A DNA stretch of 64,000 nucleotides from SHZL01 sp963784425 (GCA_963784425.1 CAWARM010000015.1:196060-260059); one strand, 5' to 3'. Counted from the first letter of the stretch, positions 29,125-38,304 are shown. Notes: a model not told the origin generated them from the letters alone. Made by a program: numbers and translations.

Positions 29125-29320
29125 GGCCCCCGGGGGAATGGGCCCAGCGGATGCTTTTCAACCCCAGGAACACGCAACCCGATCCGGGATGGCCATGAGC
29201 TTTCAAGGCCATGAGCTTCCAGGGATGAGGTCGGGCGGAAAAACCATGCGTGGTGGTGGAGCAGGCGATGTTCGGAACGAGGTGGGTGGCCCTGTCCACC
29301 AACCGCTTTTCCCGGGGGCC
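29125..29320. repeat. Segment bounded by a 10-base inverted repeat
   Basis: GGCCCCCGGG at 29125-29134 is the exact reverse complement of CCCGGGGGCC at 29311-29320. A further short hairpin, GTGG with CCAC near 29285-29300, lies inside the right end. The arrangement resembles a small non-autonomous repeat or a folded RNA. I see no target-site duplication. Confidence 0.4.
29191..29222. repeat. Tandem 16-base direct repeat
   Basis: GGCCATGAGCTTTCAA (29191-29206) is followed at once by GGCCATGAGCTTCCAG (29207-29222), differing at two positions. It lies within the inverted-repeat-bounded segment. Confidence 0.7.
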
Positions 29321-29346
29321 GTTTTGTTTGCAGAGCGGAATTTCGC

Positions 29347-29685
29347 CTAAGGGGCTGCTGATGCCGCCGCTTGCGTGTTGAATGGGCCGCCGTCGTTGCG
29401 CATGGCCAGCTCTTGTTCCAGCTGGCGGATGCGCTCGTGCAAGTGGTCAACATTGTCGTCCAGTATCTTGGCCAGGATCACGCCCGATTCCTCGTTGAAC
29501 CCGTCGTTGGCAAGCAACAGGCTGATCAGCAGCCATAAACTGCCAAACAGCAGGACAAACCCCCATTTCGCTTGGCCTGCTTGCCACAACAGGGACGAAG
29601 CGAAGACCAGTGCGCTCAGCCCGGTTGCAATTATCAGGCCGTTGCGCCAGGGGTTTCGCAGTCTCAGTGTGTGCATGATGTTCAC
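29347..29685 (-). CDS. Small membrane protein with two helices and a coiled-coil-like tail, unknown function
   Basis: This protein has 112 residues. Residues 14-35 and 40-58 are hydrophobic helices (GLIIATGLSALVFASSLL and FVLLFGSLWLLISLLLA). Residues 65-95 form a charged helix with heptad-like leucines (ILDDNVDHLHERIRQLEQEL). An Ala-rich tail ends the protein. I do not recognise a family. Starts at 29685 (MNIMHTLRL) or 29676 (MHTLRL) are both possible. It stands alone between the repeat-rich region and a MarR gene on the same strand. Confidence 0.6.
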   Translation of the reverse strand: MNIMHTLRLRNPWRNGLIIATGLSALVFASSLLWQAGQAKWGFVLLFGSLWLLISLLLANDGFNEESGVILAKILDDNVDHLHERIRQLEQELAMRNDGGPFNTQAAASAAP

Positions 29686-29786
29686 CCGGAAAGCAACCGG
29701 TCCAACAGAAAGTGGGTGAACAATACGGGTTCAGGGCAATGCGTGCTTGTCCGGGGCGGACAAGGTGTTGACTCCAGGGGGGCAGT

Positions 29787-30182
29787 TTAGCTTGCGGTTA
29801 TCTCGCTGCCGAACGATTCCAGGTCTGCCAGTAGTTTCCGATGCACTTTTTCGCCCTTGCTGCTGAGGTAGAGGCGGCGTACACGTCGATCGGCCGGGTC
29901 GGATTCCTGTTTGATCCAGCCGCGACCCTGGGTGGTTTCACCCAACAGGGAAATCACCCGGGAAACAGTCTTGGCGGAAAGCCCTGTAAGATCAGCGACT
30001 TCAACCTGTGTGCTGCCGGCGTTGTAGGCCACGCACCAAAATACGGCATAACTGGAAAGCGACGCTTCACTTTGTCCGAGGAGTTTGAGGGGCTGTGAAA
30101 AAGCGCGGCTGAATAAGCCGGTCATGGCCCGTTCGGACATAACCTCTGTAGCGCGTTTTCTGGAGGAATCCGAGCTCAACAC
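29787..30182 (-). CDS. MarR-family transcriptional regulator
   Basis: This 131-residue winged helix protein has the recognition helix VADLTGLSAKTVSRVISLL and a wing ending SDPADRRVRRLYLSSKG, the DxR motif of MarR proteins. GTG 30182 gives the longest form; ATG 30140 (MSERAMTG) would still leave the whole domain. It diverges from the large TPR membrane protein across about 150 bases, and the small membrane protein follows it, so either may be a target. It is not closely similar to the other MarR protein in this window. Confidence 0.82.
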   Translation of the reverse strand: MLSSDSSRKRATEVMSERAMTGLFSRAFSQPLKLLGQSEASLSSYAVFWCVAYNAGSTQVEVADLTGLSAKTVSRVISLLGETTQGRGWIKQESDPADRRVRRLYLSSKGEKVHRKLLADLESFGSEITAS

Positions 30183-30332
30183 CCTCTCCTGTCAGCGAGT
30201 GAACCTTCCTGGCTATTATCCACAATTGAGAATGATTGGGACAGAACTATTACATCCAATGCGCGATTTTGCGTTGAGTACCTCAAAACGGGAATCCTTG
30301 AAGTGCCCCGGCGACGTTCGTAGACTGCGACG

Positions 30333-32345
30333 ATGGCCCAGAGAAAGCATTCCCGCGCGCAGCGATCATCTCCCGGTAATGCCGCTACCCGGAACCTGCG
30401 GCCGTTCAGCCAGGTGGGCTTGAGTAACGGGCTCGCCTATGCGGTGCTCATTGTTTTCACGCTGATTGCCTATGCCAATGCCTGGCCGGACAACCTCACG
30501 TTCGATGACAGGGTTTTTGTAGACAGCAGCCGATTCTCAGGATTGAGCCCCGGCGACGTCTTACGTTTTTTTACTGAGGATCTTTGGGCTGCAAGTGGTA
30601 GTAATTCCCATCTCTACCGACCTCTGTTGCTGCTACTGCTCGCCGGTGAGTCACAGGTATTCGGTAACTGGAAGGAGGGATATCACCTTGTCAACATCGG
30701 GTTGCATGTGTTGGCGACCCTGCTCGTTTACGGATTCGTTAAGCAGTTGTTGCAGAATTCTGGACACCAGCGCAACGCAGCCGGGCAATTTGCACTTCTG
30801 GCAGCCCTGCTTTTTGGTGTGCACCCAATACACACAGAGGTGGTTAACTCCATATTCAATGGATCCGAAATTCTCGTCACCATTGGCGCTGTTGGCGGGC
30901 TGAGTTGGTTTCTGAACTGCTCAAAGATCCAACCCGGAAAAGCATGGTTGGGGCTGAGCCTCATTTATCTGCTGGTACTGTTCTGCCGTGAAAGCAGCGC
31001 TTCGCTCCCGTTGCTTGCGGTCGCCATGCTATGGTTGACCCGCTCCGATTCCTGGCAACTGCGGCTGCGAGCATGTATTCCCGTTGTATCGCTGCTGCTG
31101 CCATTGGCCATCTACCTGGCCCTGCGTTCGCATGCACTGGGGCAGGACGCGATAGTGCAAGGGTCCGATTTGCAGAATCCGGAGAAGCTTGCCCACCTTA
31201 TCCCCCTGGCTCATTACGGCCCAGGTTTCGGGATGGCACGAGCACCGTCGGCGCTTGGCACATGGTTCGGAGCTTCGAAAGTTCAACTGTGGCCAAACCT
31301 GCTGCAGGTCCACTGTAATTGGCCGGAAATGACTGCCCGGCTGGCGCTTATCGCGCAGGCTATCCTGGGCCTGCACTTCGGGCTGGAACGAGTGTTACCA
31401 GCGGTTGTCATGTGGTTCGAAGCCCTGAAAATTCAACTGTGGCCACACCCGCTGCAGGTCTACTACGATTGGCCGGAAGTGAACCCTTGGCTGGCGCTTG
31501 CTGCTCAGGCCGTGCTACTGGCCGGCGCCTTGGTGGCGTACCTGCGTAAGCGTCCCACGTTCCTGATTGGACTGGCCTTTTTCTATTTGGCACTGCTCCC
31601 CTCCAGCAGGATCTTCGGGCAGGATGACATTGCGCCTGATTTGTTTGACCGGTTCCTGTATCTGCCATCGGTTGGTTTTACCATCATGCTCGCATTCGGC
31701 TTCACGCTGCTGGGGCGCAAGTTCAGCCCGAATGCAGCCGTGGTCGCTGCCCTGATCATCACCGCTGTCCTGTTGCCTCTTACCTGGGCGCGAAACGGAG
31801 ATTGGGCCAACGACATCCTGTTGTTGGAGACCGACTACCAAAAGCTGCACCACAAAGGACCTATCCTTAACGCCCTGCTTGCCGCCCACCTGCAACAAAA
31901 AAACCCGGTCCGTGCCGCTGAGATCTGCGATGCACACCTCGAGGCCATTCACGCCGGTGCGGACATGGGGGCGCATTGTGGATCGGCTTATGGGCAGCTG
32001 GGCCGATTTCGGGACGCCGAAAGGGCCTACCTGTCTGCTGCGCGAAACCCAACGTCAAAGGTATTCGCTCATTTCAACCTGGCCATGATGTACGTTCATC
32101 TCGGCCGCAAAACCGAGGCAGAGGAGAATTTTGCCCTGGCGATCGAAGCTGAAAAAAAGCCCTTCCTCAGGGACTACTTCAAGGCACTGTCGTTGATACA
32201 GTTGCATCCTTCTGACCGCGGCAGCCTGCTGGATGCAAAGTCTCTTCTGGAACACGCCTTGAAACTGCAACCTCAGCATGTCGAGTCACGCAAAGAGTTG
32301 GATTCACTCAACCAGCAACTTAGTCAGATGCCACTTGCCCGCTGA
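30333..32345 (+). CDS. Multi-span membrane protein with C-terminal TPRs, TMTC/O-glycosyltransferase-like
   Basis: This protein has 670 residues. After a basic N-terminus it has about ten or more hydrophobic helices from residue 33 to about 480. The first loop, NLTFDDRVFVDSS, has a DD motif, as in GT-C type mannosyltransferases and TMTC proteins. Other family-like parts are HLYRPLLLLLL and FGVHPIHTEVVNSIFNG. Residues 490-670 hold TPR repeats (AAEICDAHLEAIHAG onwards). It may transfer sugars from lipid carriers to exported proteins, but no substrate can be inferred. Residues around 311-396 contain an internal duplication described separately, which inserts an extra loop/helix unit compared with what I expect. 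Confidence 0.7.
   Translation: MAQRKHSRAQRSSPGNAATRNLRPFSQVGLSNGLAYAVLIVFTLIAYANAWPDNLTFDDRVFVDSSRFSGLSPGDVLRFFTEDLWAASGSNSHLYRPLLLLLLAGESQVFGNWKEGYHLVNIGLHVLATLLVYGFVKQLLQNSGHQRNAAGQFALLAALLFGVHPIHTEVVNSIFNGSEILVTIGAVGGLSWFLNCSKIQPGKAWLGLSLIYLLVLFCRESSASLPLLAVAMLWLTRSDSWQLRLRACIPVVSLLLPLAIYLALRSHALGQDAIVQGSDLQNPEKLAHLIPLAHYGPGFGMARAPSALGTWFGASKVQLWPNLLQVHCNWPEMTARLALIAQAILGLHFGLERVLPAVVMWFEALKIQLWPHPLQVYYDWPEVNPWLALAAQAVLLAGALVAYLRKRPTFLIGLAFFYLALLPSSRIFGQDDIAPDLFDRFLYLPSVGFTIMLAFGFTLLGRKFSPNAAVVAALIITAVLLPLTWARNGDWANDILLLETDYQKLHHKGPILNALLAAHLQQKNPVRAAEICDAHLEAIHAGADMGAHCGSAYGQLGRFRDAERAYLSAARNPTSKVFAHFNLAMMYVHLGRKTEAEENFALAIEAEKKPFLRDYFKALSLIQLHPSDRGSLLDAKSLLEHALKLQPQHVESRKELDSLNQQLSQMPLAR
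31263..31520 (+). repeat. Diverged in-frame tandem duplication inside the TPR membrane protein
   Basis: Codons from TGG 31263 encode WFGASKVQLWPNLLQVHCNW and onward through IAQAILG. Codons from TGG 31413 encode WFEALKIQLWPHPLQVYYDW and onward through AAQAVLL. The two 36-residue units align without gaps, with a period of exactly 150 bases (50 residues), and the reading frame is kept. DNA similarity is also visible, for example in TTCAACTGTGGCCA. Confidence 0.75.
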
Positions 32346-32445
32346 GTGCCAGGGTGCGCCACCGCCCCTGACCAACCCGGCTTGTTTGACTCTCCCTGAT
32401 CAGGGCCCCATGCTTTCCTGATTCACCATCTGAACGGTGTTTCTC

Positions 32446-33321
32446 ATGCCGCTTCGTGACCTGTTGCTGATCTTGCTGATATGCCTGGTGTGGGCATTCA
32501 ACTTCGTTGTCGCGGCTGAAGGCATGCAGTATTTTTCACCGTTTGTGTTCATGACGCTGCGCTTCGCGCTGGTATTGCTGGTGTTGTTGCCCTTCCTGCG
32601 GCTCCCGCCAAGGGGGCAGTGCGGCCGGCTGGTTTTTGTCTGCCTGTGCATCGGGGCGCTGCACTTTACTACCCTGTTCTGGGCTATTGCCCGGTCGCAT
32701 GACCTGTCCTCCATCGTCATCACGCAACAGACCTATATCCCGATGTCGGTGATCCTCGCCATGGTTGCGCTGGGAGAGAAAGTGGGTTGGCGGTCGCTCA
32801 CGGCCATTGCAGTGGCGTTCTCCGGGGTGGTGGTCCTGAGCTTTGATCCGCTGATGCTGGATCAACTGGACATACTGGCCCTCGCGCTGCTGTCCGCCCT
32901 GTTCCAGGCCATGGGCTCGGTGTTCATGCGTGGCATCAAGGGCATAGGCGTGTTCAGCTTCCAGGGCTGGACCGCGCTCATATCCCTGCCGGTCATGTTG
33001 CTCGCCTCCTTTGTCCTCGAAACCGGCCAGGTGCAGATGATGGCCAGCGCACCCTGGCTGGGCTGGGCCAGCGTGGCTTACACCGGGCTGGTCGCTTCCA
33101 TCGTTGGACATGGGGTATTTTTCACCCTGGTCCAGCGGCACCCGGTGTCCTCCATCATGCCTTACCTGCTGCTTACCCCGCTGACGGCCGTGATGTTTGG
33201 TGTGTTGCTCTGGGGTGACAGGCCAGGATGGCGATTGCTGGTGGGTGGGGCCTTGGTACTAAGCGGAATCTTCGTCGTCACCATCCGCGCCATGCACAAG
33301 ACCCGGCAAAAAACCCCATAA
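32446..33321 (+). CDS. EamA/DMT-family transporter
   Basis: This 291-residue inner-membrane protein has about ten helices in two five-helix EamA repeats (from LLLILLICLVWAFNFVVAAE and from ILALALLSALFQAMGSVFM). Such proteins export small metabolites or amino acids; the substrate cannot be predicted. I chose ATG 32446 (MPLRDLL) over GTG 32437 because the first helix then starts normally. It converges on the SLC13-type transporter gene with 57 bases between stops. Confidence 0.87.
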   Translation: MPLRDLLLILLICLVWAFNFVVAAEGMQYFSPFVFMTLRFALVLLVLLPFLRLPPRGQCGRLVFVCLCIGALHFTTLFWAIARSHDLSSIVITQQTYIPMSVILAMVALGEKVGWRSLTAIAVAFSGVVVLSFDPLMLDQLDILALALLSALFQAMGSVFMRGIKGIGVFSFQGWTALISLPVMLLASFVLETGQVQMMASAPWLGWASVAYTGLVASIVGHGVFFTLVQRHPVSSIMPYLLLTPLTAVMFGVLLWGDRPGWRLLVGGALVLSGIFVVTIRAMHKTRQKTP

Positions 33322-33378
33322 GGAAACTTTGATTTATTCAGAGCTTCTCTAAGAAAGACCCGTCAGAAAAGCCAGGTC

Positions 33379-35148
33379 TCAGAATGGCCAAATCATGGGC
33401 GCCAGTATTACCGCTACAATACCCATTACGATATTGAGCACGATGCCGATGCGGGCAAAATCCGTAAAACGGTAGCCGCCCGGGCCAAGAACCATCAGGT
33501 TAGTCTGGTAGCCTATGGGCGTGGCAAAACTCGCTGACGCGCCCATCATGATGCAGGCTATGAACGGCCAGGGACTGACCCCGAGCCCTTGCGCGGTGGC
33601 TAACGCGATGGGCAGGATCAGAACCGCTGCAGCATTGTTGGTAATCACCTCGGTTAGGAGCGTGGTCACGGCATACACTGCGATCAGGGCTAACAGGGGG
33701 TTATTGCCGGCTTGGGCCAGCCAGCCATGGGCAATGCTTGATGCCGCGCCCGAGACCGACATTGCCTCGCCGATTCCCAGCGCCGCGCCGATCATGATCA
33801 GGACATTCCAGTCAATGCTGTCCCGGGCGGAGTTGATGCTGGTGCAGCCGGTCGCCACCATCAGCAATGCGCCAACCAATGCCGCCTCCAGCATGGAAGC
33901 TACCCCTGCGGCGGCAGCAAGCACCATGGCTGCGAGAATCGCCGTGGCCCGCCAGGCCCGGTCATGCCGTGGCAGCTTGGCATGGGTCAGTTCTTTGACG
34001 AGGAGAAAATCGCGTGAATTCTTGTTCAGCTTCTGGAACGTAAGCCGGGTTTCCAGCAGCAGGATGTCGCCCGGCTTCAAGACAATGTCGCCAATCTTGC
34101 CGGACAGGCGCTCGCCGTTACGCGCCACCGCGATGACCACCGCTTCATAACGGGAGCGGAAACGGCTGGCGCGGATATTGTGTCCAATGACCGGACTGGA
34201 TTCCGACACCACCACTTCAACCAGCCGTCGTTGTGCCCGTGGTTCGTCCAGTTTGAACAGTTGATCGGGAGCCGGAATCAAGCCCCGCATGCGCAGGATA
34301 TCAATTACCGAATCCACTACGCCGATAAACACCAGGCGGTCCCCGGCACGCAATATCTCCGACGAAGAGACAGCAGGCAGAAGCCCTCCGGCGCGTTCAA
34401 TTTCAGCCAGGAAAGCGCCCGGAAGGTGGCGCAGACCGGCTTTCTCCACGGTTCGCCCTACCAGCGGGCTGTCCGTTTCGATGAGCATTTCAATGGAATA
34501 CTCGCGCGCTTCATCTTGCGGGCGCAAGGGTGGTATCCGATCGGGCAGCAGCCAACGGGAAACCAGCAGGACAATGGCAATCCCGACAATCGCCGAGGGC
34601 ACGCCCAGCGCACCAATTTCGAAAAAGCCCATGGGGTGGAGGTCGGTTGTACTCATGACCATGCCGTGAACGACGAGGTTGGTACTGGTGCCGATCAGGG
34701 TGCACGTGCCGCCCAGGATGGCGGCGTAGCTCAGCGGAATCATCAGTTTCGATACGGAAATTCCGCAGCGGCGCGCCCAGTCCTCCACCACCGGAATCAT
34801 CATTGCGACTACTGGCGTATTGTTCAGGAAGGCGCTCATGCTGGTGACGGGCAACATCAGGCGAAGTTGTGCACCGAAAGCGGTTTTTGGGCGTCCCAGG
34901 ATGTAGGTCCCAAGGGCGTGCACGGCACCCGTATCCACCAGGCCAGCCACGATCACGTACATCACGCCTACGGTCACCAAGCCGGGATTGGCCAGCCCGG
35001 ACAGGGCCTGGGCAGGGGACAAAACGCCGGACAGGAGCAGTACTGTCAGCGATGTCACCAAAACGATCTCAGGAGCCAGGCGGGTCCTGACCAGCACGGC
35101 TACCGTGACCACTACCACTACCACTGTAAACCAGGCATCAAATCCCAA
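33379..35148 (-). CDS. SLC13/DASS-type anion transporter with two TrkA-C domains
   Basis: This 589-residue inner-membrane carrier has two transporter halves separated by a cytoplasmic insert at about residues 205-380. The insert holds two RCK_C (TrkA-C) domains, the first around IETDSPLVGRTVEKAGLRHL and the second around SSPVIGHNIRASRFRS. Ion/substrate signatures are FLNNTPVVAMMIPVVEDWA in the first half and EVITNNAAAVLILPIALA in the second, the SNT/NNA-type hairpins of the family. Bacterial members with this insert are often described as sulfate or dicarboxylate carriers; the substrate here is open. No neighbour helps. Confidence 0.85.
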   Translation of the reverse strand: MGFDAWFTVVVVVVTVAVLVRTRLAPEIVLVTSLTVLLLSGVLSPAQALSGLANPGLVTVGVMYVIVAGLVDTGAVHALGTYILGRPKTAFGAQLRLMLPVTSMSAFLNNTPVVAMMIPVVEDWARRCGISVSKLMIPLSYAAILGGTCTLIGTSTNLVVHGMVMSTTDLHPMGFFEIGALGVPSAIVGIAIVLLVSRWLLPDRIPPLRPQDEAREYSIEMLIETDSPLVGRTVEKAGLRHLPGAFLAEIERAGGLLPAVSSSEILRAGDRLVFIGVVDSVIDILRMRGLIPAPDQLFKLDEPRAQRRLVEVVVSESSPVIGHNIRASRFRSRYEAVVIAVARNGERLSGKIGDIVLKPGDILLLETRLTFQKLNKNSRDFLLVKELTHAKLPRHDRAWRATAILAAMVLAAAAGVASMLEAALVGALLMVATGCTSINSARDSIDWNVLIMIGAALGIGEAMSVSGAASSIAHGWLAQAGNNPLLALIAVYAVTTLLTEVITNNAAAVLILPIALATAQGLGVSPWPFIACIMMGASASFATPIGYQTNLMVLGPGGYRFTDFARIGIVLNIVMGIVAVILAPMIWPF

Positions 35149-35360
35149 GACAGAATCCTCTCAAGGCGGTCCGGTTGCTAAGACAAACTAGCCCCGCAGG
35201 GGCCGGGTAACAAAATCAGGGAAAAGGAATGCACAGGGAAGTTGGCGTAAGCGCTGACAATACCCCGCCAACCGGATAAATTCAATGGCATCCGGTGGCC
35301 ACGAAAATGCCCCAAAACAGCCACCATATGCTGGCATATAGCATCCAATTGGGCCACCCT

Positions 35361-35618
35361 ATGTGCATGGACTGGACGGTGTACATCATCCGCTGCACGG
35401 ACGAGAGCCTCTATACCGGGGTGACCACTGACCTTGAGCGGCGATTCGCCGAGCATCTGGGTCAACCGCGCGGCGCCAGGTATTTCAATGGCCGTGAGCC
35501 GAAAGAGATCGTGTTTGCAGAAAAAGGCCATACCCGCAGCAGCGCCTGCCAGCGCGAAGCTTGCATCAAGAAGCTCAAACGCAATGAGAAATTACGCCTG
35601 ATTGCTGCTGCCGGGTGA
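35361..35618 (+). CDS. GIY-YIG nuclease superfamily protein
   Basis: This 85-residue single-domain protein resembles YhbQ. It shows the core VYIIRCTDESLYTGVT (the GIY...YIG strand pair), then DLERRFAEH with the conserved Arg, and ends in a KKLKRNEKLRLI helix. Its cellular role is unsettled; it may be a small DNA or RNA nuclease. ATG 35361 and ATG 35367 (MDWTVY) are both good starts. Longer forms from 35295 lack family similarity. The 211 bases upstream hold no other gene. Confidence 0.85.
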   Translation: MCMDWTVYIIRCTDESLYTGVTTDLERRFAEHLGQPRGARYFNGREPKEIVFAEKGHTRSSACQREACIKKLKRNEKLRLIAAAG

Positions 35619-35643
35619 GCGCATGCCCGTCAGCAGGGCCTGG

Positions 35644-36882
35644 TCAACAATGGGCGGCTGCCTTGGCTGCGGCAATGGCGTCGATCAATTCGAAATATTG
35701 CTCCATCCAACGTGCTTCCGAAAAATATTTCAAATAGCCTGCGCTGGCCCTGGCTGCCAGAGTACGCCGCAGTTCGGGGTCGCCGGCGATGCGGTCAACC
35801 AGCTGCAACAGCTCTCCCGGTTGGTCATAAATCAGTCCCCCGCCGGTGCGCTCAATGGACTCCACGCTGCCGCCGCCCCGCCGCGCGATCACCGGCGTAC
35901 CACAGGACATGGCTTCGATGTTTACCAGCGCAAAGGTTTCGGGCCCCCAGCAGGGGCTGACCACGGCAACGGCGTCACGCAACAGAGCAGCAAGTTGGCT
36001 TTTCTGCATGACCCCGAGGAAATGGATATGCGCGCAGTCTGCATAACGGGACCTGAGCGTGTCGGCCAGCAAGCCGTTTCCAGCGATCAACAACTCGTAA
36101 CCGGGGCGCTCCCGAAAAGCTTCCAGCAGCTGCTCAATTCCCTTAGACGCTTCCAGGCGACCCGCATAAACAAACAGGGGTCTGCCGGGGCGATGGTTGC
36201 CGCTACCAATGCCCCGGCCTTCATCCCGAGTCTCATTCTGCTCCAACCTGGAAAATGGGTTGAGCACCTGCATGGGACGGCTGATGCCAGCTTCGCGATG
36301 TTTCTGCGCTGCATACTGGCCGGGCATCAGCAGCGTATCGACGTGCTCGAGGCAGCGATCCAGTAACTTCGTATAGCGCCACAGCTGGGGCGGAATGCCA
36401 CTGACAATCGAGCAACTGAAGCACTGTGGCCGGTCACAGGGCCGTTTGCGATACTTCCACAACACGTGCGCCGGGCAGACCAGCCAATGGTCGTGGGCGG
36501 TATACAAAGTGACCGCTGCGCGGCTCAAACGCAGTACACCAGGGCCACCGACCAGCGAAATATTGTGAAAGTGCACCACGTCGTACGGAGCGGACAGGAT
36601 CTGCTCAAGCGCGTGCTTTTTGAGCCCGGGCTGGCCCGTTTGCTGCGTTATCAAGGGAGACAGCAAGCCCCAGCCACTGTGCAGGCTGTGACGGTGAATG
36701 CGAGGTGGATCAGTCACGACGTGTGCGACCGGCTCGCCCCTGAGGTGGTAAGCGTCCACGCAATGAATCACGTCAACTTCGTGCCCGCGCCTGGCCAGCC
36801 CTTCGCAAATCTGCTGCACCAAAATGCCATCACCACCGAAATTGTGCGGCGGGTAAAACGTCGTGATGTGGCAGAATCGCAT
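35644..36882 (-). CDS. Glycosyltransferase family 4
   Basis: This 412-residue GT-B fold protein has an N-terminal FYPPHNFGGDGILVQQICEGL acceptor-side loop. C-terminal donor motifs include FVYAGRLEASKGIEQLLEA and the EX7E-type GPETFALVNIEAMSCGTPVIA. It would add a sugar from a nucleotide-sugar donor to a growing lipid-linked glycan on the cytoplasmic membrane face. A cysteine cluster in residues 150-175 (PCDRPQCFSCS) is common in a subset of GT4 enzymes. It is the last gene of the leftward arm of the polysaccharide locus, 78 bases after the GT61 gene. Confidence 0.87.
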   Translation of the reverse strand: MRFCHITTFYPPHNFGGDGILVQQICEGLARRGHEVDVIHCVDAYHLRGEPVAHVVTDPPRIHRHSLHSGWGLLSPLITQQTGQPGLKKHALEQILSAPYDVVHFHNISLVGGPGVLRLSRAAVTLYTAHDHWLVCPAHVLWKYRKRPCDRPQCFSCSIVSGIPPQLWRYTKLLDRCLEHVDTLLMPGQYAAQKHREAGISRPMQVLNPFSRLEQNETRDEGRGIGSGNHRPGRPLFVYAGRLEASKGIEQLLEAFRERPGYELLIAGNGLLADTLRSRYADCAHIHFLGVMQKSQLAALLRDAVAVVSPCWGPETFALVNIEAMSCGTPVIARRGGGSVESIERTGGGLIYDQPGELLQLVDRIAGDPELRRTLAARASAGYLKYFSEARWMEQYFELIDAIAAAKAAAHC

Positions 36883-36960
36883 GGGTCAGCACCTTACAGC
36901 GAAGACGCTGCAAGTTCATCATAATTTCTCTGCAGCGCGTGGGTCGGCTCCATCCACCGT

Positions 36961-38304
36961 TCAGTCGCCGGACAGCATTCTTTCCAGGGCTCTTTCCAGT
37001 TCGGTGATGTCAATGCTGAAGTCCTCAAGGCGGTTCTCCGGGCTGCCCAGCAGAAATTCATGATCAAGCCCCAGAGAACGAGCCAGGAAAAAGTACAGCG
37101 GCTTGAATGCGTCCGCGGCAAACAGTTCCAGCACCTTGGCATGGCTGGCGAACAGCATGTTGGCAAATGCAGCGCCGTGAGCCCCGGCGATGAACTCCGC
37201 ATCATGGAACAGACGGACTTGTTGCTCGAAGGTCAGATCTTCCGGATGGACGTGCTCGAATCCAAAGCGCGCCAGCACCTGGGCCGCTTCGTCCTCGTTG
37301 ACCAGCCGTCGCATGGCCGCCCCGGAACGCGAAACATAAATGCGCCGCGTCGGTTGCCTGTTGGGATCGAGGCCGTATCGTTCGAATACCTTGCCGCGCA
37401 CGTAGTCCCGCTCGCTGGGCGCAAGCCATCCTGCCCAGCCGGTATGACCCGGGGAGATGAATACGAAATGCTGCGGCCGCACCCAGCCGGTGGCGCGCTG
37501 CACGGCCATGCCGGCAGGCAGGCAACAGCCCAGGGAGTCCTCCCAGGCGGCCGGCATGGTTTGAGGCAGCAACAGGGTAATTGGCGGAGAGTCACCAATC
37601 TCGCCCAACCGCTCAAGTTGTGGCAGGCAATCGATCAGCCAATGGTAATAGTTTACATGAGCCCATTTTCCCCAAATCGAAGTGAAGTGACCCTCCAGCA
37701 GCGGCGCGTTGCGTGGTTTGGCCCTGCCATAAGTCGCTGAATTCCACTTAGCCGTGCCTTTACGGTTGAGGAGCAGGTAATCCATCACCATGGATGTGCC
37801 TGCAGTGCACAGGCTGGCGCCGCGCCGCAGATCAATATAGGGCGCATGCAGCGTGCAATGGTAGCGTTGCGGGGGCTGGTAGTTGAGGCCTGGTGAGGGT
37901 TCCGTAATGGCCACGATGTCACGCCGCAACGGCAAACTGTGCCTCACTTCGGGATGGTCGGAAAGTCGCACGTGCATGCCGTCGAAAAACCGGCCAATCG
38001 CTTGGATCACCGGACCATATTCAGATCGGGGGAAGTGGACCGGACCGGGTGTTGGATCCATGGTTAGTTTCGACACTCCATGAAGCGCATCTCCCGCAAC
38101 GTTATACAGTATCACCTGGTCGATAAGCAGTGCGTAGCGAGTGAACCGTCCTACCAGGGGCAGCTCGGCCAACAGGCTGACTACGGCCACCCATAAGCGG
38201 CGAAAGCGGTTGTGTAGTGCAAGCGTCACGGTCCGTGGAGTCAGGCGTTTAACCAGCCGCAGTGACCGCGCAACTAGCAATCTGGAGCCCGCAGGAAAGA
38301 GCAT
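36961..38304 (-). CDS. Glycosyltransferase family 61
   Basis: This 447-residue protein shows the GT61 (DUF563) hallmarks: HVNYYHWLIDCLPQL near residue 218, RIYVSRSGAAMRRLVNEDE, and AEFIAGAHGAAFANMLFAS near residue 378. Bacterial GT61 enzymes take part in capsule or exopolysaccharide assembly. The N-terminus (VARSLRLVKRLTPRTVTLAL) is basic and may touch the membrane. It lies between the ATP-grasp gene (142 bases upstream) and the GT4 gene, all leftward. Confidence 0.87.
   Translation of the reverse strand: MLFPAGSRLLVARSLRLVKRLTPRTVTLALHNRFRRLWVAVVSLLAELPLVGRFTRYALLIDQVILYNVAGDALHGVSKLTMDPTPGPVHFPRSEYGPVIQAIGRFFDGMHVRLSDHPEVRHSLPLRRDIVAITEPSPGLNYQPPQRYHCTLHAPYIDLRRGASLCTAGTSMVMDYLLLNRKGTAKWNSATYGRAKPRNAPLLEGHFTSIWGKWAHVNYYHWLIDCLPQLERLGEIGDSPPITLLLPQTMPAAWEDSLGCCLPAGMAVQRATGWVRPQHFVFISPGHTGWAGWLAPSERDYVRGKVFERYGLDPNRQPTRRIYVSRSGAAMRRLVNEDEAAQVLARFGFEHVHPEDLTFEQQVRLFHDAEFIAGAHGAAFANMLFASHAKVLELFAADAFKPLYFFLARSLGLDHEFLLGSPENRLEDFSIDITELERALERMLSGD

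Larger units (their letters stand above)
28806..29346. other. 541-base gene-free region with several inverted repeats
   Basis: No open frame here has a convincing start, ribosome binding site or family pattern; small frames exist on both strands and look like by-products. Structure is frequent: CGGGTAG (29013-29019) pairs with CTACCCG (29034-29040). GGCCCCCGGG (29125-29134) pairs with CCCGGGGGCC (29311-29320), enclosing about 180 bases. A 16-base direct repeat lies at 29191-29222. A weak plus-strand promoter candidate, TTGACA (28973-28978) and TAGGGT (28996-29001), has a 17-base spacer. It could be a structured RNA or a dispersed non-coding repeat. Confidence 0.45.

Noticed and set aside
28970..29302. 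110-residue minus-strand open frame in the gene-free region
   Set aside because: It has no ribosome binding site and no fold pattern, and it runs through inverted and direct repeats. It is better explained as non-coding.
30226..30253. TTGAGA / TATTAC promoter or Fur-box-like GAGAATGATT between marR and the TPR gene
   Set aside because: The promoter has a 16-base spacer and weak boxes. The Fur similarity covers only half a site, and no iron gene is adjacent.
35191..35203. GCCCC-GCA-GGGGC hairpin upstream of the SLC13-type gene
   Set aside because: The 5-pair stem is short, has no T-run and is of a kind expected by chance in GC-rich DNA.
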